Shown here in pieces: positions 1 through 9,611 of a stretch of DNA of 36,462 nucleotides. Below the pieces are notes generated by a model. The model saw only the letters and a program-made list of their open reading frames with translations. It was not told where the DNA came from and did not search any database. Position 1 is the first letter of the stretch. The number at the start of each line of letters is the position of its first letter. The stretch is taken from positions 1 through 36,462 of the forward strand of contig JAJPGX010000032.1 in the NCBI GenBank assembly GCA_021325595.1, written 5' to 3'. Source of the stretch: Nitrososphaerota archaeon. Its GTDB lineage: Archaea > Thermoproteota > Nitrososphaeria > Nitrososphaerales > Nitrosopumilaceae. The position numbers and the translations under genes are program-made.

Positions 1-1
1 A

Positions 2-127
2 GTAGGAAAGTGGAAGGTAGAGGTTGTTTCACAAAAGGATCTGGTACCACATGCTGAAGCCGCATCAGATGTGTTCTTGAAAATAAAGTATACCGCAGTT
101 CAAGATCGATTCATGACAGAAAAATAA
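2..127 (+). CDS. 3' end of an unidentified protein gene (partial)
   Basis: An open frame enters from the left edge and stops with TAA at 125-127, giving the last 41 residues of a protein. The visible tail is mostly beta-prone and charged (it begins VGKWKVEVVSQKDLV and ends VQDRFMTEK). No motif is recognisable and the start lies outside the window. It converges on the glycyl-tRNA synthetase gene, whose stop is 35 bp away. I do not recognise the family. Codon use resembles the neighbours and the frame is uninterrupted, so a genuine C-terminus is likely. Confidence 0.55.
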   Translation, partial: VGKWKVEVVSQKDLVPHAEAASDVFLKIKYTAVQDRFMTEK

Positions 128-162
128 TTTCAATGCAGTGATAACAAAATCATATCACAAAA

Positions 163-1620
163 TTATGGATAAGCTACATGGTTTTCAAGATGATGCTCTA
201 ATTCTGAAATCTTGATTCTTTCTTGATTCATTGAATCACGCATTCTCATGGTTACTGTATCGTCTTGCAATGTCTGATGATCTACTGTTATAGCAAAGGG
301 AGCACCAACCTCATCAAGTCTTCTATATCTTCTTCCTATCGCACCAGAGTGGTCAAGAAATGTATCAAATTTTCTTCGTAGATTCAAGAATATTTCATCT
401 GTTTTTTCTGCCAGTCCGTCCTTTTTGACAAGAGAAAGTACGCCTACATGGATTGGTGCAAGATATGGTTTTATGGATAATACTATTCTGTCGTTTTCTT
501 TATCTTCCCTAAATCCATGCTCTAGTATAGTATACAAACTTCTGTCAATCCCCATGGAGATCTCAAATACATGTGGTAATACCTTTTCATTATCATCTAA
601 TACCTCAAACTTTTCTTTGCTGGTAACAGAATGACTCTTCAAATCATAATCTGATCTATAATTACATGCCACAAGCTCCAGCCACCCTACTGTAGTTTCA
701 ACTTCAAAATCAAAGGCACTTGAGGCATAAAACGCCTTTTCTTTTTCTCCTAGTTTTCTAAACCTACTTTTTGATATATCAATTCCAGTCTTTTGATAAA
801 ACTCTACCAATATGCCAAGATAGTATGCAACAAGCTTGTTTGGCAACACCTTAGAATCTACCGCCTCTTTACATGACATGACCTGAATCCTGTCATCTGT
901 CATCAACCTTAATTCAGTATTTTCTATCTCCGAAAATCTTTCCAAATCATTTAGTTTGTTAGGATTGCAAAAGACCTCGATTTCTGCCTGATAAAATTCT
1001 CTTAATCTTAAAAGGCTCTGACGAGGCGAGATCTCATTTCTAAAACTCTTGCCTATCTGAGCAATTCCTATTGGAAGTTTTCCCCTCATGGTCTTAAAGA
1101 GTCTTGGAAAATCTACAAAGATAGACTGGCATGTCTCTGGTCTAAGATACGCATCTTCTGATTGTGGTCCAATGCCTACCTTAAACATCATATTAAATTT
1201 TCTAACACTATCAAAAGTCCCATGACATTTGGGGCATGTGACATTTTTTTCTTTGATAATTGTATCAAACTCAGAAAGATCTGCACTTTCAGGCACTACG
1301 ATAGATGTTATCTCTGCAATCATTTTGTCTGCTCTGAAAATTGATTTGCATTTTTGGCAGGTTGCTATTGGATCAGCAAAGCTTGAGAGATGACCTGAAG
1401 CAACAAACACTGATTTTGACATTATTTGAGAGCCATCAATCTCCCACATCCTGTCCCTTCTTACCAGTTCTCTTCTCCACAATTCAATGAATTTATTTTT
1501 CAAACTTGTACCAGACGGCCCATATTCCCAAAAACCTGCAGGTGCATCTGAATAAATTTCACAGCTAGGAAAATAAAATCCCCTTTCTAATGCAAGTTGT
1601 ATTATTTGTTCGTAATTCAT
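163..1620 (-). CDS. glyS: glycyl-tRNA synthetase (class II, archaeal/eukaryotic alpha2 type)
   Basis: Charges tRNA-Gly with glycine using ATP, in the cytoplasm. The 485-residue protein starts MNYEQIIQLALERGFYFPS, followed by the family's EIY..APAGFWEYGPSG segment. A zinc-ribbon-like insert (CQKC and CPKC, about residues 88-132) comes next. RPETCQSIFVDF is a variant of the usual RPETAQGIF, class II motif 2 is FRNEISPRQSLLRLREF, and motif 3 is near PHVFEISMGIDR. It is shorter than the roughly 570 residues of many archaeal GlyRS, but all core motifs are present. The start is ATG, 14 bp after the endonuclease IV stop on the same strand, so the two are probably co-transcribed. Confidence 0.95.
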   Translation of the reverse strand: MNYEQIIQLALERGFYFPSCEIYSDAPAGFWEYGPSGTSLKNKFIELWRRELVRRDRMWEIDGSQIMSKSVFVASGHLSSFADPIATCQKCKSIFRADKMIAEITSIVVPESADLSEFDTIIKEKNVTCPKCHGTFDSVRKFNMMFKVGIGPQSEDAYLRPETCQSIFVDFPRLFKTMRGKLPIGIAQIGKSFRNEISPRQSLLRLREFYQAEIEVFCNPNKLNDLERFSEIENTELRLMTDDRIQVMSCKEAVDSKVLPNKLVAYYLGILVEFYQKTGIDISKSRFRKLGEKEKAFYASSAFDFEVETTVGWLELVACNYRSDYDLKSHSVTSKEKFEVLDDNEKVLPHVFEISMGIDRSLYTILEHGFREDKENDRIVLSIKPYLAPIHVGVLSLVKKDGLAEKTDEIFLNLRRKFDTFLDHSGAIGRRYRRLDEVGAPFAITVDHQTLQDDTVTMRMRDSMNQERIKISELEHHLENHVAYP

Positions 1621-1634
1621 AAAATCACATCTGT

Positions 1635-2477
1635 CTATGCTAATTCCTTAACTTTTCTAATATTACCAAAAACATCTCTTCTCTCGTCAATTGGTGTTTC
1701 CAAGATGATTGGAATCTTTTTTGAATTTATATTCTTTATAACATATGCTAATCCTTTTTCCCCTATGTATCCAAGTCCTATGTGCTCATGTCTATCTACA
1801 TTGCAACCAAGTTCGCCTTTTGAATCATTTAGATGCAATATCTTCAAGTTTTCAAATCCAACTGATTTCTCAAATTTTTCAAGCGTATTTGCAGCATCTT
1901 TTTGTGTTCTCAGGTCATAACCTGCTGCAAAAGCATGGCAAGTATCCAAACAAACTCCAAATCTTTTTGCTGGTTTTAATTGAGACAAGATTAAAGCAAG
2001 TTGTTCAAAATCAGATCCAACACTATTTTTCTGGCCAGCAGTGTTTTCCAATAAAATCATAACATCATCTGGTGTATCTGTGGCAGCTCTTGTGAAGGCC
2101 TTTACCAATTTTTCTATTCCCTTTTTATCTCCTGCTCCTTTGTGACTGCCCAAGTGCGCAACTATGTAGGGAATTCCAAGCTTGCTGCAGCGTTTTATTT
2201 CATCAATCAATGAACTCAGTGATCGTGCAAACGGATCATCTTCAGGTGATGACAAGTTTGGTAGATATGGCATATGAGCTACGGTCGCAAATCTATCAAT
2301 CTTACTTGCAACTAATTTTTCTTTGAAACTAGCTATATCCTTACTAGATAATGGTTTTGCTGCCCAGCCTCTTGGGTTTCTTGTAAAAATCTGAAACGCA
2401 GTACACTCCAACAATACAGCGTTATCCACTGCTCTATCAATCGAGCCTGCAATGGATACATGCATTCCAACCTGCAT
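1635..2477 (-). CDS. nfo: endonuclease IV (AP endonuclease, TIM barrel, Xylose isomerase-like)
   Basis: Predicted apurinic/apyrimidinic endonuclease of base-excision repair that cuts 5' of abasic sites using a trinuclear zinc centre. The 280-residue protein has the family opening GMHVSIAGSIDRAV, AFQIFTRNPRGW, the metal-ligand segments VAHLGSHKGAG, ILLENTAGQ, GVCLDTCHAFAAGYD, HLNDSKGELG..VDRHEHIGLG and the terminal ILETP. Length matches bacterial and archaeal Nfo. The start is the ATG at 2477. A TATA-like stretch (about 2497-2508 on the minus strand) sits about 26 bp upstream, fitting a leaderless transcript. It lies divergent to the primase operon and upstream of glyS. Confidence 0.95.
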   Translation of the reverse strand: MQVGMHVSIAGSIDRAVDNAVLLECTAFQIFTRNPRGWAAKPLSSKDIASFKEKLVASKIDRFATVAHMPYLPNLSSPEDDPFARSLSSLIDEIKRCSKLGIPYIVAHLGSHKGAGDKKGIEKLVKAFTRAATDTPDDVMILLENTAGQKNSVGSDFEQLALILSQLKPAKRFGVCLDTCHAFAAGYDLRTQKDAANTLEKFEKSVGFENLKILHLNDSKGELGCNVDRHEHIGLGYIGEKGLAYVIKNINSKKIPIILETPIDERRDVFGNIRKVKELA

Positions 2478-2578
2478 GTGAGTATTTCTAATTGGGTATA
2501 ATTTAAACTCGTAGTAGTTATTCGAAAAATCTCTGACAAATTATTTGACTTGATTATAATCAAATTTTTAAGGCTAAC

Positions 2579-3601
2579 ATGAACAAAGAAAATGTGTTAA
2601 AGATTGGCATTCAAGACTTGGCCAAATATCCATTCCTAGCTGAAGCAGGAGAATACCTGCGTGATACTGGTCTGAACCTTGAGCAGCTAGGCCATGACGA
2701 CTGGAAACCAATTATTGAGAAAGCCTATGGAAGAATCATAGTTGCATCATCAGGACAGATCTATGGTTCTGATACTGAAAAGCATGACTATGACTCTGAT
2801 CTACTGTCTTTTATTGTGGCCATAATTTTGCTAAAATCTGCAGGAATCTCTACTCTTACAAGACGATTTTCCCTTGCAGAAGCAAGAAGGGCAGAAAAGT
2901 ATCTTCAACAGGATTTATGGACAAACAGAGAAAAAAATCTGGAATTACCATTGAAAATAATTCAAGAACTTTTTGGTGTTAAAGTTTCAATAGAAAATGA
3001 TGAATTTGTGATAAAGATACCAGACTATCTAAAAAGAGCAGTACATTTTCATGAGAAAGAATGGAAGCTGGTAAACCGTAGGGTAACAGATGGTCATGTA
3101 TATCTTACAGCTCATGAGACTGTCAGATTGATACGCACCGAGCTTGGGGAATATATCAATTCAAAGATCCAGTCAATTAACATTGGTTCTATTCCTGAAA
3201 GCTTCAAGGACAGGGTAAGTGATCTGACATCTCTGGCAAAAAAATTCTCAGACACGCAGTATGTCTCATCTGAATATCCACCATGTGTCAAGCACGCAAT
3301 CGAGGTTCTTGAAAAAGGAGAGAACCTTCCACATTCCGGAAGATTTCTCCTTGCAACATATCTATTATCTAAAGGACAGACCATAGACCAAATTGCACCA
3401 CTTTTCAAAAATGCTCCAGATTATAATGAAAGAATTACAAAATACCAACTAGAACACATATCTGGTTCATCAGGAAGTGGGACTAAATACCAATGTCCCT
3501 CATGTGATAAGCTGAGAAGTGAGAACCTGTGCTTTGCTACCTCCGATTGTGAGGGGATAATAAATCCAATCCAGTTTGGTAAAAAAAGGAAAGTACAATG
3601 A
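2579..3601 (+). CDS. priL: DNA primase large subunit PriL
   Basis: Regulatory [4Fe-4S] subunit of the archaeal/eukaryotic primase, which makes RNA primers with PriS at replication forks. The 340-residue protein has an all-helical N-terminal region. Its C-terminal iron-sulfur domain contains cysteines at residues 236, 306, 309, 318 and 324 (PPCVKHA, YQCPSCDKL, ENLC, SDCEG) and the signature HSGRFLLATYLLSKG. Five cysteines are candidates for four ligands. A TATA-like box at about 2551-2560 supports the ATG at 2579. Its last codon overlaps the priS start by 4 nt (ATGA), so both subunits come from one mRNA. Confidence 0.95.
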   Translation: MNKENVLKIGIQDLAKYPFLAEAGEYLRDTGLNLEQLGHDDWKPIIEKAYGRIIVASSGQIYGSDTEKHDYDSDLLSFIVAIILLKSAGISTLTRRFSLAEARRAEKYLQQDLWTNREKNLELPLKIIQELFGVKVSIENDEFVIKIPDYLKRAVHFHEKEWKLVNRRVTDGHVYLTAHETVRLIRTELGEYINSKIQSINIGSIPESFKDRVSDLTSLAKKFSDTQYVSSEYPPCVKHAIEVLEKGENLPHSGRFLLATYLLSKGQTIDQIAPLFKNAPDYNERITKYQLEHISGSSGSGTKYQCPSCDKLRSENLCFATSDCEGIINPIQFGKKRKVQ

Positions 3602-4719
3602 ATGAAAAAAATACTGTTCTACTTGAGGAAACGTTCAAGGAATATTATTTCAATAAATTTGATTTAATACATGTGCCACCACGTGCAACGGAAAGGGAAT
3701 TTGGATATCAAAAAATTAATTCTGGAATGATAAGGCATCTATCTGTAAAAAATGACAAAGACCTACATCTGTTGTTGATGAGAGAGATTCCATCTGACGT
3801 GTATTGTTCTAATGCATACTATAACTTTCCAGCATTGCCAATGTCTGAAAAGGACTGGAAGGGCGCTGATTTGATCTTTGATATTGATGCAAAGGATCTA
3901 AATCTTTCATGCAGGCCTGAACATACCATAACCAAGTGTGCATCATGTCAAAACTTGACAGAACAGCAATCACCTTGTGTACAATGTGGTTCAACAAAGT
4001 TTGATACTGTTTCTGTAGGATGCAAAAACTGTATATCTGAATCAAAAAAAGAAGTTGAAAAACTAACAGAGATTCTTACATCTGATCTTGGTATAAAAAA
4101 AGAAGAGATCCAAGTATATTTTTCAGGAAACGAAGGATTCCATATGCGAGTCATAAACAATGATTATGAATCATTGAGCTCACATGAAAGAGCAGACTTG
4201 GCTGATTATATCATGTTCAATGGTGCAACACCAGAATCTTTTGGAATCAAAAAGCAAACAAACTCCAAGTCATCTCTTCCCACTTTAGATGAAAAAGGAT
4301 GGAGAGGCAGAATGGCAAGAAGTCTATTTACATCAAAATCAAAAACATCCAAGATTACAAAGGAGATCATCTCAGGAGGATATTCTGGATTCCAATTACG
4401 ACTTGAAGAGATACGAAAAACATTGGGAGTGCGTATAGACCCCAAAGTAACAATGGATATTCATAGAATATTTAGGCTTGAAGGCTCGATTAATAGCAAG
4501 AGTGGACTCTCAAAGATACAATGTACAAATCTGGATTCATTTGATCCATTTTCTGAGGCATGTCTGCTTGGAAATGACGAGGTGCAAATAACTGCAAACT
4601 GTCCTATACAAATTAAATTAAAGAACAAAAAATTTGGTCCTTACAAAAATGAAACTGTTTCAATACCAAAATACGCTGCAGTCTATCTAATATGCAAAGG
4701 GCTTGGAAGTGCAGTCTAA
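3598..4719 (+). CDS. priS: DNA primase catalytic small subunit PriS
   Basis: Catalytic subunit of the AEP-superfamily primase that synthesises primers on single-stranded DNA. The 373-residue protein has the catalytic acidic pair in DLIFDIDAKD (Asp95 and Asp97). A zinc-binding knuckle follows (CASC, CVQC, CKNC, about residues 113-145), then SGNEGFHMRV with the nucleotide-binding His. A later basic segment contains DPKVTMDIHRIFRLEGSINSKSG, typical of archaeal PriS. Start is the ATG overlapping priL by 4 nt, preceded by an AAGGAAA motif about 5 nt upstream that can serve as ribosome binding site. Confidence 0.95.
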   Translation: MNEKNTVLLEETFKEYYFNKFDLIHVPPRATEREFGYQKINSGMIRHLSVKNDKDLHLLLMREIPSDVYCSNAYYNFPALPMSEKDWKGADLIFDIDAKDLNLSCRPEHTITKCASCQNLTEQQSPCVQCGSTKFDTVSVGCKNCISESKKEVEKLTEILTSDLGIKKEEIQVYFSGNEGFHMRVINNDYESLSSHERADLADYIMFNGATPESFGIKKQTNSKSSLPTLDEKGWRGRMARSLFTSKSKTSKITKEIISGGYSGFQLRLEEIRKTLGVRIDPKVTMDIHRIFRLEGSINSKSGLSKIQCTNLDSFDPFSEACLLGNDEVQITANCPIQIKLKNKKFGPYKNETVSIPKYAAVYLICKGLGSAV

Positions 4720-4784
4720 AATGTGGTATTTGACTTATTAATGGTATTCTAAAATGAATACTATGAAAAGGGGATTGATTAATT

Positions 4785-7625
4785 TTGTATAGTTCATCTA
4801 CACAATCCGGTCCACCTCCACGTGATACTGGCAGATACATCAGAATTGGAATAGCCGCTATAATTGGAATTATAATTTTTGTAATGGGAAGCAACCAAGC
4901 CGTAATCCTTTACATGAATTTTCTAGAATTTGGTACCATCTTTACAAAACCTCTCTATTATTCATTGATATCGGCACTAGTTCTCTCATCAATTGCACTG
5001 ATTAGGGTAAATATCAAGAATCGCTCCTCGATATCCTGGTATGGACTGCATACAGCCCTAACTTTTCTCAAAAGAGGTTCCAATTATTCCGTAACTGACG
5101 GAATCAAAAGCTTTTCTGAATACAAGCTAAGTGTTCCAAACTTTATCATATGGCAAATTACAAAGGTCTTGCTCTTTGGTGCATTCTTTACAAATCTAAT
5201 GTTTGGGTTTGCGGTATCATATATGATCGAAGGAAATGACCTCGGCATTAACAGTCTCTGGCAAATATTCTCACTTCCATTTGCTTTCACCCCGACTGAT
5301 CCGTCATATGCTCTTGCAAAAGTTGTACCGATGATTCCTTCTCTAACCATTCTCATTCCTCCAATTCTTGCTGTTATAGGACTTAGACTTGTGCTCTATG
5401 TTGGAATACATAATATTGCAAAAACAATCATAAACTATGTACAAGACTCAGCAAAGGGAAAACCACGATTTTTAGATTATGTTGCTACCGTGGAGGGAAT
5501 AATTGGTGCAGGTATCATCTGGGCTGGGGTAAACATGTTCTTTACATCCCAGATAGATTACAACACAAAATATGCTATAGGAGGAACACTGGCAGCTGGA
5601 TTTGCTCTGGTGGGATTTTATTTTGTTGATAAATTCAAGTCCAAAGTAATAATTCATCCTTCAAAACGTGATATCTATGTTAGAATTTTTACGCTAGTTG
5701 CAATAGCAATTATCGCTGGCGCAATAATGACAGTAAACAACAGCATTGCTGATGCAAAAAAGATAGAATATCTAGGTCCCTATAAAGCACAACAAATTGG
5801 GGTAAATCGTTATCTTGGAGAGCTAGATCAAATTACGGTTGTACCAAACACCGTAAAGCTAAGCTCCGTATCGCCTGACAACATAACTAATTACATATCT
5901 TCTAACAATGACGTTCTGCAAAAAATACGAGTATGGGACTGGGATGCAGCATTTGCAAAATTAAAGCCCGAGATTGGCCTTATTCCATATGTAGATTTTG
6001 AAAACAATGACATTTTACGATTCAATGATACTCTATACTGGACTGCATCAATGAAACCACAACTTCCCTCATCTGTAAGCGTAGAAAATAGATGGTATAA
6101 TGAACATCTTGTTTATACCCATGTTGACAATGGATTTCTTACTCTTAATGCTCATAATGGAACAATTGTAGATAGTAGCAAGATCTTCAAACAGCGAGTC
6201 ATGTACTATGGTGAAGGAGGTTTATTTTCAGATACTTGGGCAGCTTATCCAACAGATCGACAAGTCTCTGCAGAGCTAAACAATGCATCGTACCATGGAA
6301 AGGGCGGTATTGATGTGAATCCTCCAATGAGCCAGATCTTTGAACCAAATTTCTTCTTGTCATACCCTACTGAACCAATACACATAATCAGATTCAGAGA
6401 TGTTCACGACAGAATGCAACTCTTGTATCCATATTTCCAATATTCCTTATTTGATAAACAAGTGGACATATTCCCAGTTACGGACGGAAAAAAATCTTAT
6501 TGGCTTATACCACTAATAGTAGGATTTGATACAAACAATGTACCATGGTCAGTGGGTAATCCGTATCTTAGATTGGTTGGTTATGCTCTAATTGATGTGT
6601 ATGATGGAAATATCACTCTGATAAAAACAGGTGACGACTTTTTCACAAATATGTTTACGAGTCAGTATAAAGATCAGTTCATTGAAATGCCAAGTTGGCT
6701 TGACAAACAGGTCAGATATCCAGAGGAGCTTTTCAATTGGAAAGTTAACATGTTTAACATTTATCACGTACAGGATACTTCTACATTTATTCAGGCCAAA
6801 GACTTCTATGAAGTGCCAGATGGTCTTGGTACGTATTATGTAGAAGCAAAACCTCCTGGATTTGACAAATCTACATTTGTTGGTTTGCTCTCACTTGAAC
6901 TACGTGGTTCTCAAGGAAGAAATCTTGCAGGTTACATGATTGTTCAAAATGATATGCCAAATCTAGGAAAGATGCAGTTCTATCAAGTACCTCTAAATTC
7001 AGAGACCAAATTACTAGGACCATCAGCTGTAAGGGAGGCATTAGCAAGAGACCCTGACTTTGCACAATTACAAACCCTGCTGAGAAACCCACGAGTAGGA
7101 GATAATATTCTCTATAGAGTAGGAAATCAAGATGTTTACTTTATCCCAGTTTATACGGCAGGTTCCGGTGGAGTAGTAACACAGCTTGGAACAATTGCAG
7201 CTGTTGGTGCTGCCTTTGATGGGGAGTATTTTGTAGGAATGGGAGGAACTCCTCAACAAGCCTTTGCTGCTTATTTGGCAAAGATGAGTGGAGTAGCGCC
7301 AGCTAACGTAACAGCAATACTGCAACTAGATCAATCATCAAGAATGTCCACTATCACATCGATTCTTAATGAACAAAAACTATCAGTAATCAAGCCCACA
7401 ACAATCCAGTTCCCACTTACATTTGAGGAAGGCAAGGTTTCGTTTACGCAACAATCTGATCTGGACAAAACAAAGAGTCTAATCTCAACATTTGTCAAGA
7501 ACTTTGTTCATGTAGGAGATAACAGGGTAATACTGTGGCAAGAAAATGGTACTGTCAAGATAGGAACCATAAATGTAGTAGCCAATGTACCAGAACTGCA
7601 TTATATCACAATTGAGGTAAAGTGA
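4785..7625 (+). CDS. UPF0182 family large membrane protein
   Basis: 946-residue membrane protein of the UPF0182 (COG1615) family, whose function is unknown. About seven hydrophobic helices occupy residues 20-320 (for example around 22-40, 60-78, 122-145, 180-205, 235-255, 263-282, 300-318). A large domain of about 620 residues then contains family-like segments WDWDAAFAKLKPEIGLIPY, WYNEHLVYTHVDNG and YGEGG. The large domain is probably extracytoplasmic. Start is TTG at 4785, with AAAGGGGATT upstream as a possible ribosome binding site. The stop directly abuts the next gene's TTG start with no spacer, which suggests translational coupling with the glutamine amidotransferase. Confidence 0.85.
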   Translation: MYSSSTQSGPPPRDTGRYIRIGIAAIIGIIIFVMGSNQAVILYMNFLEFGTIFTKPLYYSLISALVLSSIALIRVNIKNRSSISWYGLHTALTFLKRGSNYSVTDGIKSFSEYKLSVPNFIIWQITKVLLFGAFFTNLMFGFAVSYMIEGNDLGINSLWQIFSLPFAFTPTDPSYALAKVVPMIPSLTILIPPILAVIGLRLVLYVGIHNIAKTIINYVQDSAKGKPRFLDYVATVEGIIGAGIIWAGVNMFFTSQIDYNTKYAIGGTLAAGFALVGFYFVDKFKSKVIIHPSKRDIYVRIFTLVAIAIIAGAIMTVNNSIADAKKIEYLGPYKAQQIGVNRYLGELDQITVVPNTVKLSSVSPDNITNYISSNNDVLQKIRVWDWDAAFAKLKPEIGLIPYVDFENNDILRFNDTLYWTASMKPQLPSSVSVENRWYNEHLVYTHVDNGFLTLNAHNGTIVDSSKIFKQRVMYYGEGGLFSDTWAAYPTDRQVSAELNNASYHGKGGIDVNPPMSQIFEPNFFLSYPTEPIHIIRFRDVHDRMQLLYPYFQYSLFDKQVDIFPVTDGKKSYWLIPLIVGFDTNNVPWSVGNPYLRLVGYALIDVYDGNITLIKTGDDFFTNMFTSQYKDQFIEMPSWLDKQVRYPEELFNWKVNMFNIYHVQDTSTFIQAKDFYEVPDGLGTYYVEAKPPGFDKSTFVGLLSLELRGSQGRNLAGYMIVQNDMPNLGKMQFYQVPLNSETKLLGPSAVREALARDPDFAQLQTLLRNPRVGDNILYRVGNQDVYFIPVYTAGSGGVVTQLGTIAAVGAAFDGEYFVGMGGTPQQAFAAYLAKMSGVAPANVTAILQLDQSSRMSTITSILNEQKLSVIKPTTIQFPLTFEEGKVSFTQQSDLDKTKSLISTFVKNFVHVGDNRVILWQENGTVKIGTINVVANVPELHYITIEVK

Positions 7626-8171
7626 TTGCTTCTAGTTGTAGACAATGGTTCAGTCTACACACCTTCTCTTCTAAACTGTATGAATGAACTGCATGCAAAT
7701 TACGAACATTATACTGTATCTGACCTGAACATGTCATCTCTTGACAAATATTCTGCTTTTATTTTATCAGGAAGGAGAAAAAATGATCCTTACATGAATG
7801 CGGCTAATTCCAAGATCATAAAGCATGCTTTACGAAAGGAAGAACCTCTGCTAGGAATTTGTTATGGTGCTGAAATTTTAGCCTTGACACTTGGGGGAAC
7901 ACTGCAGAAAATGACCTCTTCTCGTCAAGGCCTTTATCAAATTGAAATAAAAAATGATAACCCACTAATCAATGGAAAAATTCAGGTCTTTGAGAGTCAT
8001 TCATACATGATATCAAAACTAGATTCATCTTTCAAAATTTTAGCATCATCTTCGCAATGCAAGTTCGAGTTCTTTTGTATTGAAAACCAAAACATCTTTG
8101 GCACCCAGTTTCACCCGGAAATGAGCCAGGATGGAAAAACTTTACTTAAAAATTTCATCTCCATTCAATAG
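7626..8171 (+). CDS. class I glutamine amidotransferase (GMP synthase subunit A-like)
   Basis: 181-residue stand-alone class I glutaminase domain. The nucleophile elbow is GICYGAEI, and the Cys-His-Glu triad is completed by FGTQFHPEMSQDG near the C-terminus. ILSGRRKNDPY replaces the usual ILSGGP. Such domains release ammonia from glutamine for a partner synthetase. It most resembles GMP synthase subunit A, but GICYGAE instead of GICLGHQ and the altered oxyanion region make a specialised partner possible. Start is TTG immediately after the UPF0182 stop. No synthetase partner lies in the window, so the acceptor is unknown. Confidence 0.75.
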   Translation: MLLVVDNGSVYTPSLLNCMNELHANYEHYTVSDLNMSSLDKYSAFILSGRRKNDPYMNAANSKIIKHALRKEEPLLGICYGAEILALTLGGTLQKMTSSRQGLYQIEIKNDNPLINGKIQVFESHSYMISKLDSSFKILASSSQCKFEFFCIENQNIFGTQFHPEMSQDGKTLLKNFISIQ

Positions 8172-8201
8172 TATTAATATTGTAAGAGAATCTATATCGT
8201 T

Positions 8202-9146
8202 ATGGAATCAGAGCATACGTTACCGGTTCCAATTATAAATGAAGAAAATATCTGTCTTCCACTAGTAATCAGTGCTGTTTCAAAATACTGGGGCGTAGAT
8301 CTGCCACTAAGTGAGGCAGTAGAAATTGCACAAAATTATCCAAACGTAAAGGGAAGCATACTTGTTGAAGGAATTGAATTAGCAGAAAGACACGGACTAT
8401 CAAGTGTTATTGTAAATTCAACCTTAAAGGAACTAAGAAAAATGATAGACATGGGAATTCCACCAATTGTGATATTGCCTGGAATGAAGGATGTCGTACA
8501 ACATGCTTCACTTATTATAGGATATGACGAGCTGGAAAAAACAATCTTTCATTACATTCCAGAACCAGACAGAATAGGTGCTATACCTGATGAAAAATTT
8601 GATAGACAATGGAGAGAAGATGATCGTCTAATGCTTTTGCTTGCTCCATCAGATATTCTTCAAGAAATCAAGATTGACACCTCAAAGAAAGAAAAAGCAA
8701 ATCGACTTTGTTTTAATGCCGAAAAATTACGATTACAAGGCAAAACAAGTGAATCTATCATTTTATTAAAAAACGCCCTAGATCTAGATTCATCAAATTC
8801 CACTGCTGCATGTATGCTGGCTGGAATCTTAAATGATGGAAATTCTGCAGAAGCTGTATCCTATTATAATAAAAGCATAAAATCAAACCAGTACTGTTAT
8901 CTTGCTTATCGAGGATTGGGTAACTACTTTCTTAAAATGCGTAACTATTCTGAGGCTGAGGCATATTATACCAAGGCAATACAAATTGATCAATATCGCT
9001 TTGCACCAATTTACAAAAATCGCGGTCTTGTCAGACTTGAACAAAAAAAGATTGATGATGCAAAACAGGACTTTAACACTTATTTGAAACAGATGCCTGA
9101 TGCTTCTGATAGAGTAAACATAGAACAAGCAATAGCGCAGTTATAG
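8202..9146 (+). CDS. C39-like cysteine-peptidase-fold protein with C-terminal TPR repeats
   Basis: 314 residues with no visible signal peptide. Residues 10-155 resemble peptidase C39-like domains: NICLPLVISAVSKYWG carries the putative nucleophile Cys18, VVQHASLIIGYDE the His101, and HYIPEPDR an acidic residue around 121-123. The N-terminal Gln/Gly around the Cys is replaced (CLP instead of CGP). Residues 165-310 hold about four tetratricopeptide repeats (AYRGLGNYFLKMRNYSEAEAYYTKAI is one). Related proteins are sometimes annotated as C39-family TPR proteins; substrates are unknown. It starts with ATG 30 bp after the amidotransferase and is probably part of the same plus-strand transcription block. 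Confidence 0.7.
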   Translation: MESEHTLPVPIINEENICLPLVISAVSKYWGVDLPLSEAVEIAQNYPNVKGSILVEGIELAERHGLSSVIVNSTLKELRKMIDMGIPPIVILPGMKDVVQHASLIIGYDELEKTIFHYIPEPDRIGAIPDEKFDRQWREDDRLMLLLAPSDILQEIKIDTSKKEKANRLCFNAEKLRLQGKTSESIILLKNALDLDSSNSTAACMLAGILNDGNSAEAVSYYNKSIKSNQYCYLAYRGLGNYFLKMRNYSEAEAYYTKAIQIDQYRFAPIYKNRGLVRLEQKKIDDAKQDFNTYLKQMPDASDRVNIEQAIAQL

Positions 9147-9190
9147 TTATTTACAAAAGAATTTAACGTTATGATGAGAAATTACTTGTA

Positions 9191-9604
9191 ATGGACTGTA
9201 TTTTTTGTAAAATAGTCTCTGGAAATATACCTGCAAGAAAGATAGAGGAAACTCAAAAATCATTGGCATTTCTAGATGCGTTTCCGCTCACTAAAGGTCA
9301 TACGTTGGTTATACCAAAAACTCATTATGCCAAGATTCAAGAAATGACAAAAGAAGACTCGTCTGATCTTTTTGAATTGGCAAAAACCATAACAAACAAA
9401 CTAGAATCCCTTTTTCCTGCCTCACTAATTGCTATCCATAATGGAAAAGAGAGTGGACAAGAAGTTCCTCATGTTCATATACACCTGATTCCACGAAACT
9501 CTTCTGATAAGGCAGGTCCGGTTCATAGTCTGTTTACTAGTAGACCAAAGTTTACAGATATGGAACTTGACGAAATCGTAAATACACTCAGAAATACAAA
9601 GTGA
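9191..9604 (+). CDS. HIT-family nucleotide-binding hydrolase
   Basis: 137-residue histidine-triad protein that probably hydrolyses nucleoside phosphoramidates or dinucleoside polyphosphates (Hint/AMP-lyase-like). The triad HVHIHLIPR places His94, His96 and His98. The start MDCIFCKIVSGNIPARKI contains Cys3 and Cys6, which with His45 and His94 may form the structural zinc site seen in many prokaryotic HIT proteins. Length and motif spacing are standard. It ends 7 bp before the 3' end of the oppositely oriented tRNA-Gly. Confidence 0.92.
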   Translation: MDCIFCKIVSGNIPARKIEETQKSLAFLDAFPLTKGHTLVIPKTHYAKIQEMTKEDSSDLFELAKTITNKLESLFPASLIAIHNGKESGQEVPHVHIHLIPRNSSDKAGPVHSLFTSRPKFTDMELDEIVNTLRNTK

Positions 9605-9611
9605 AATTTGA

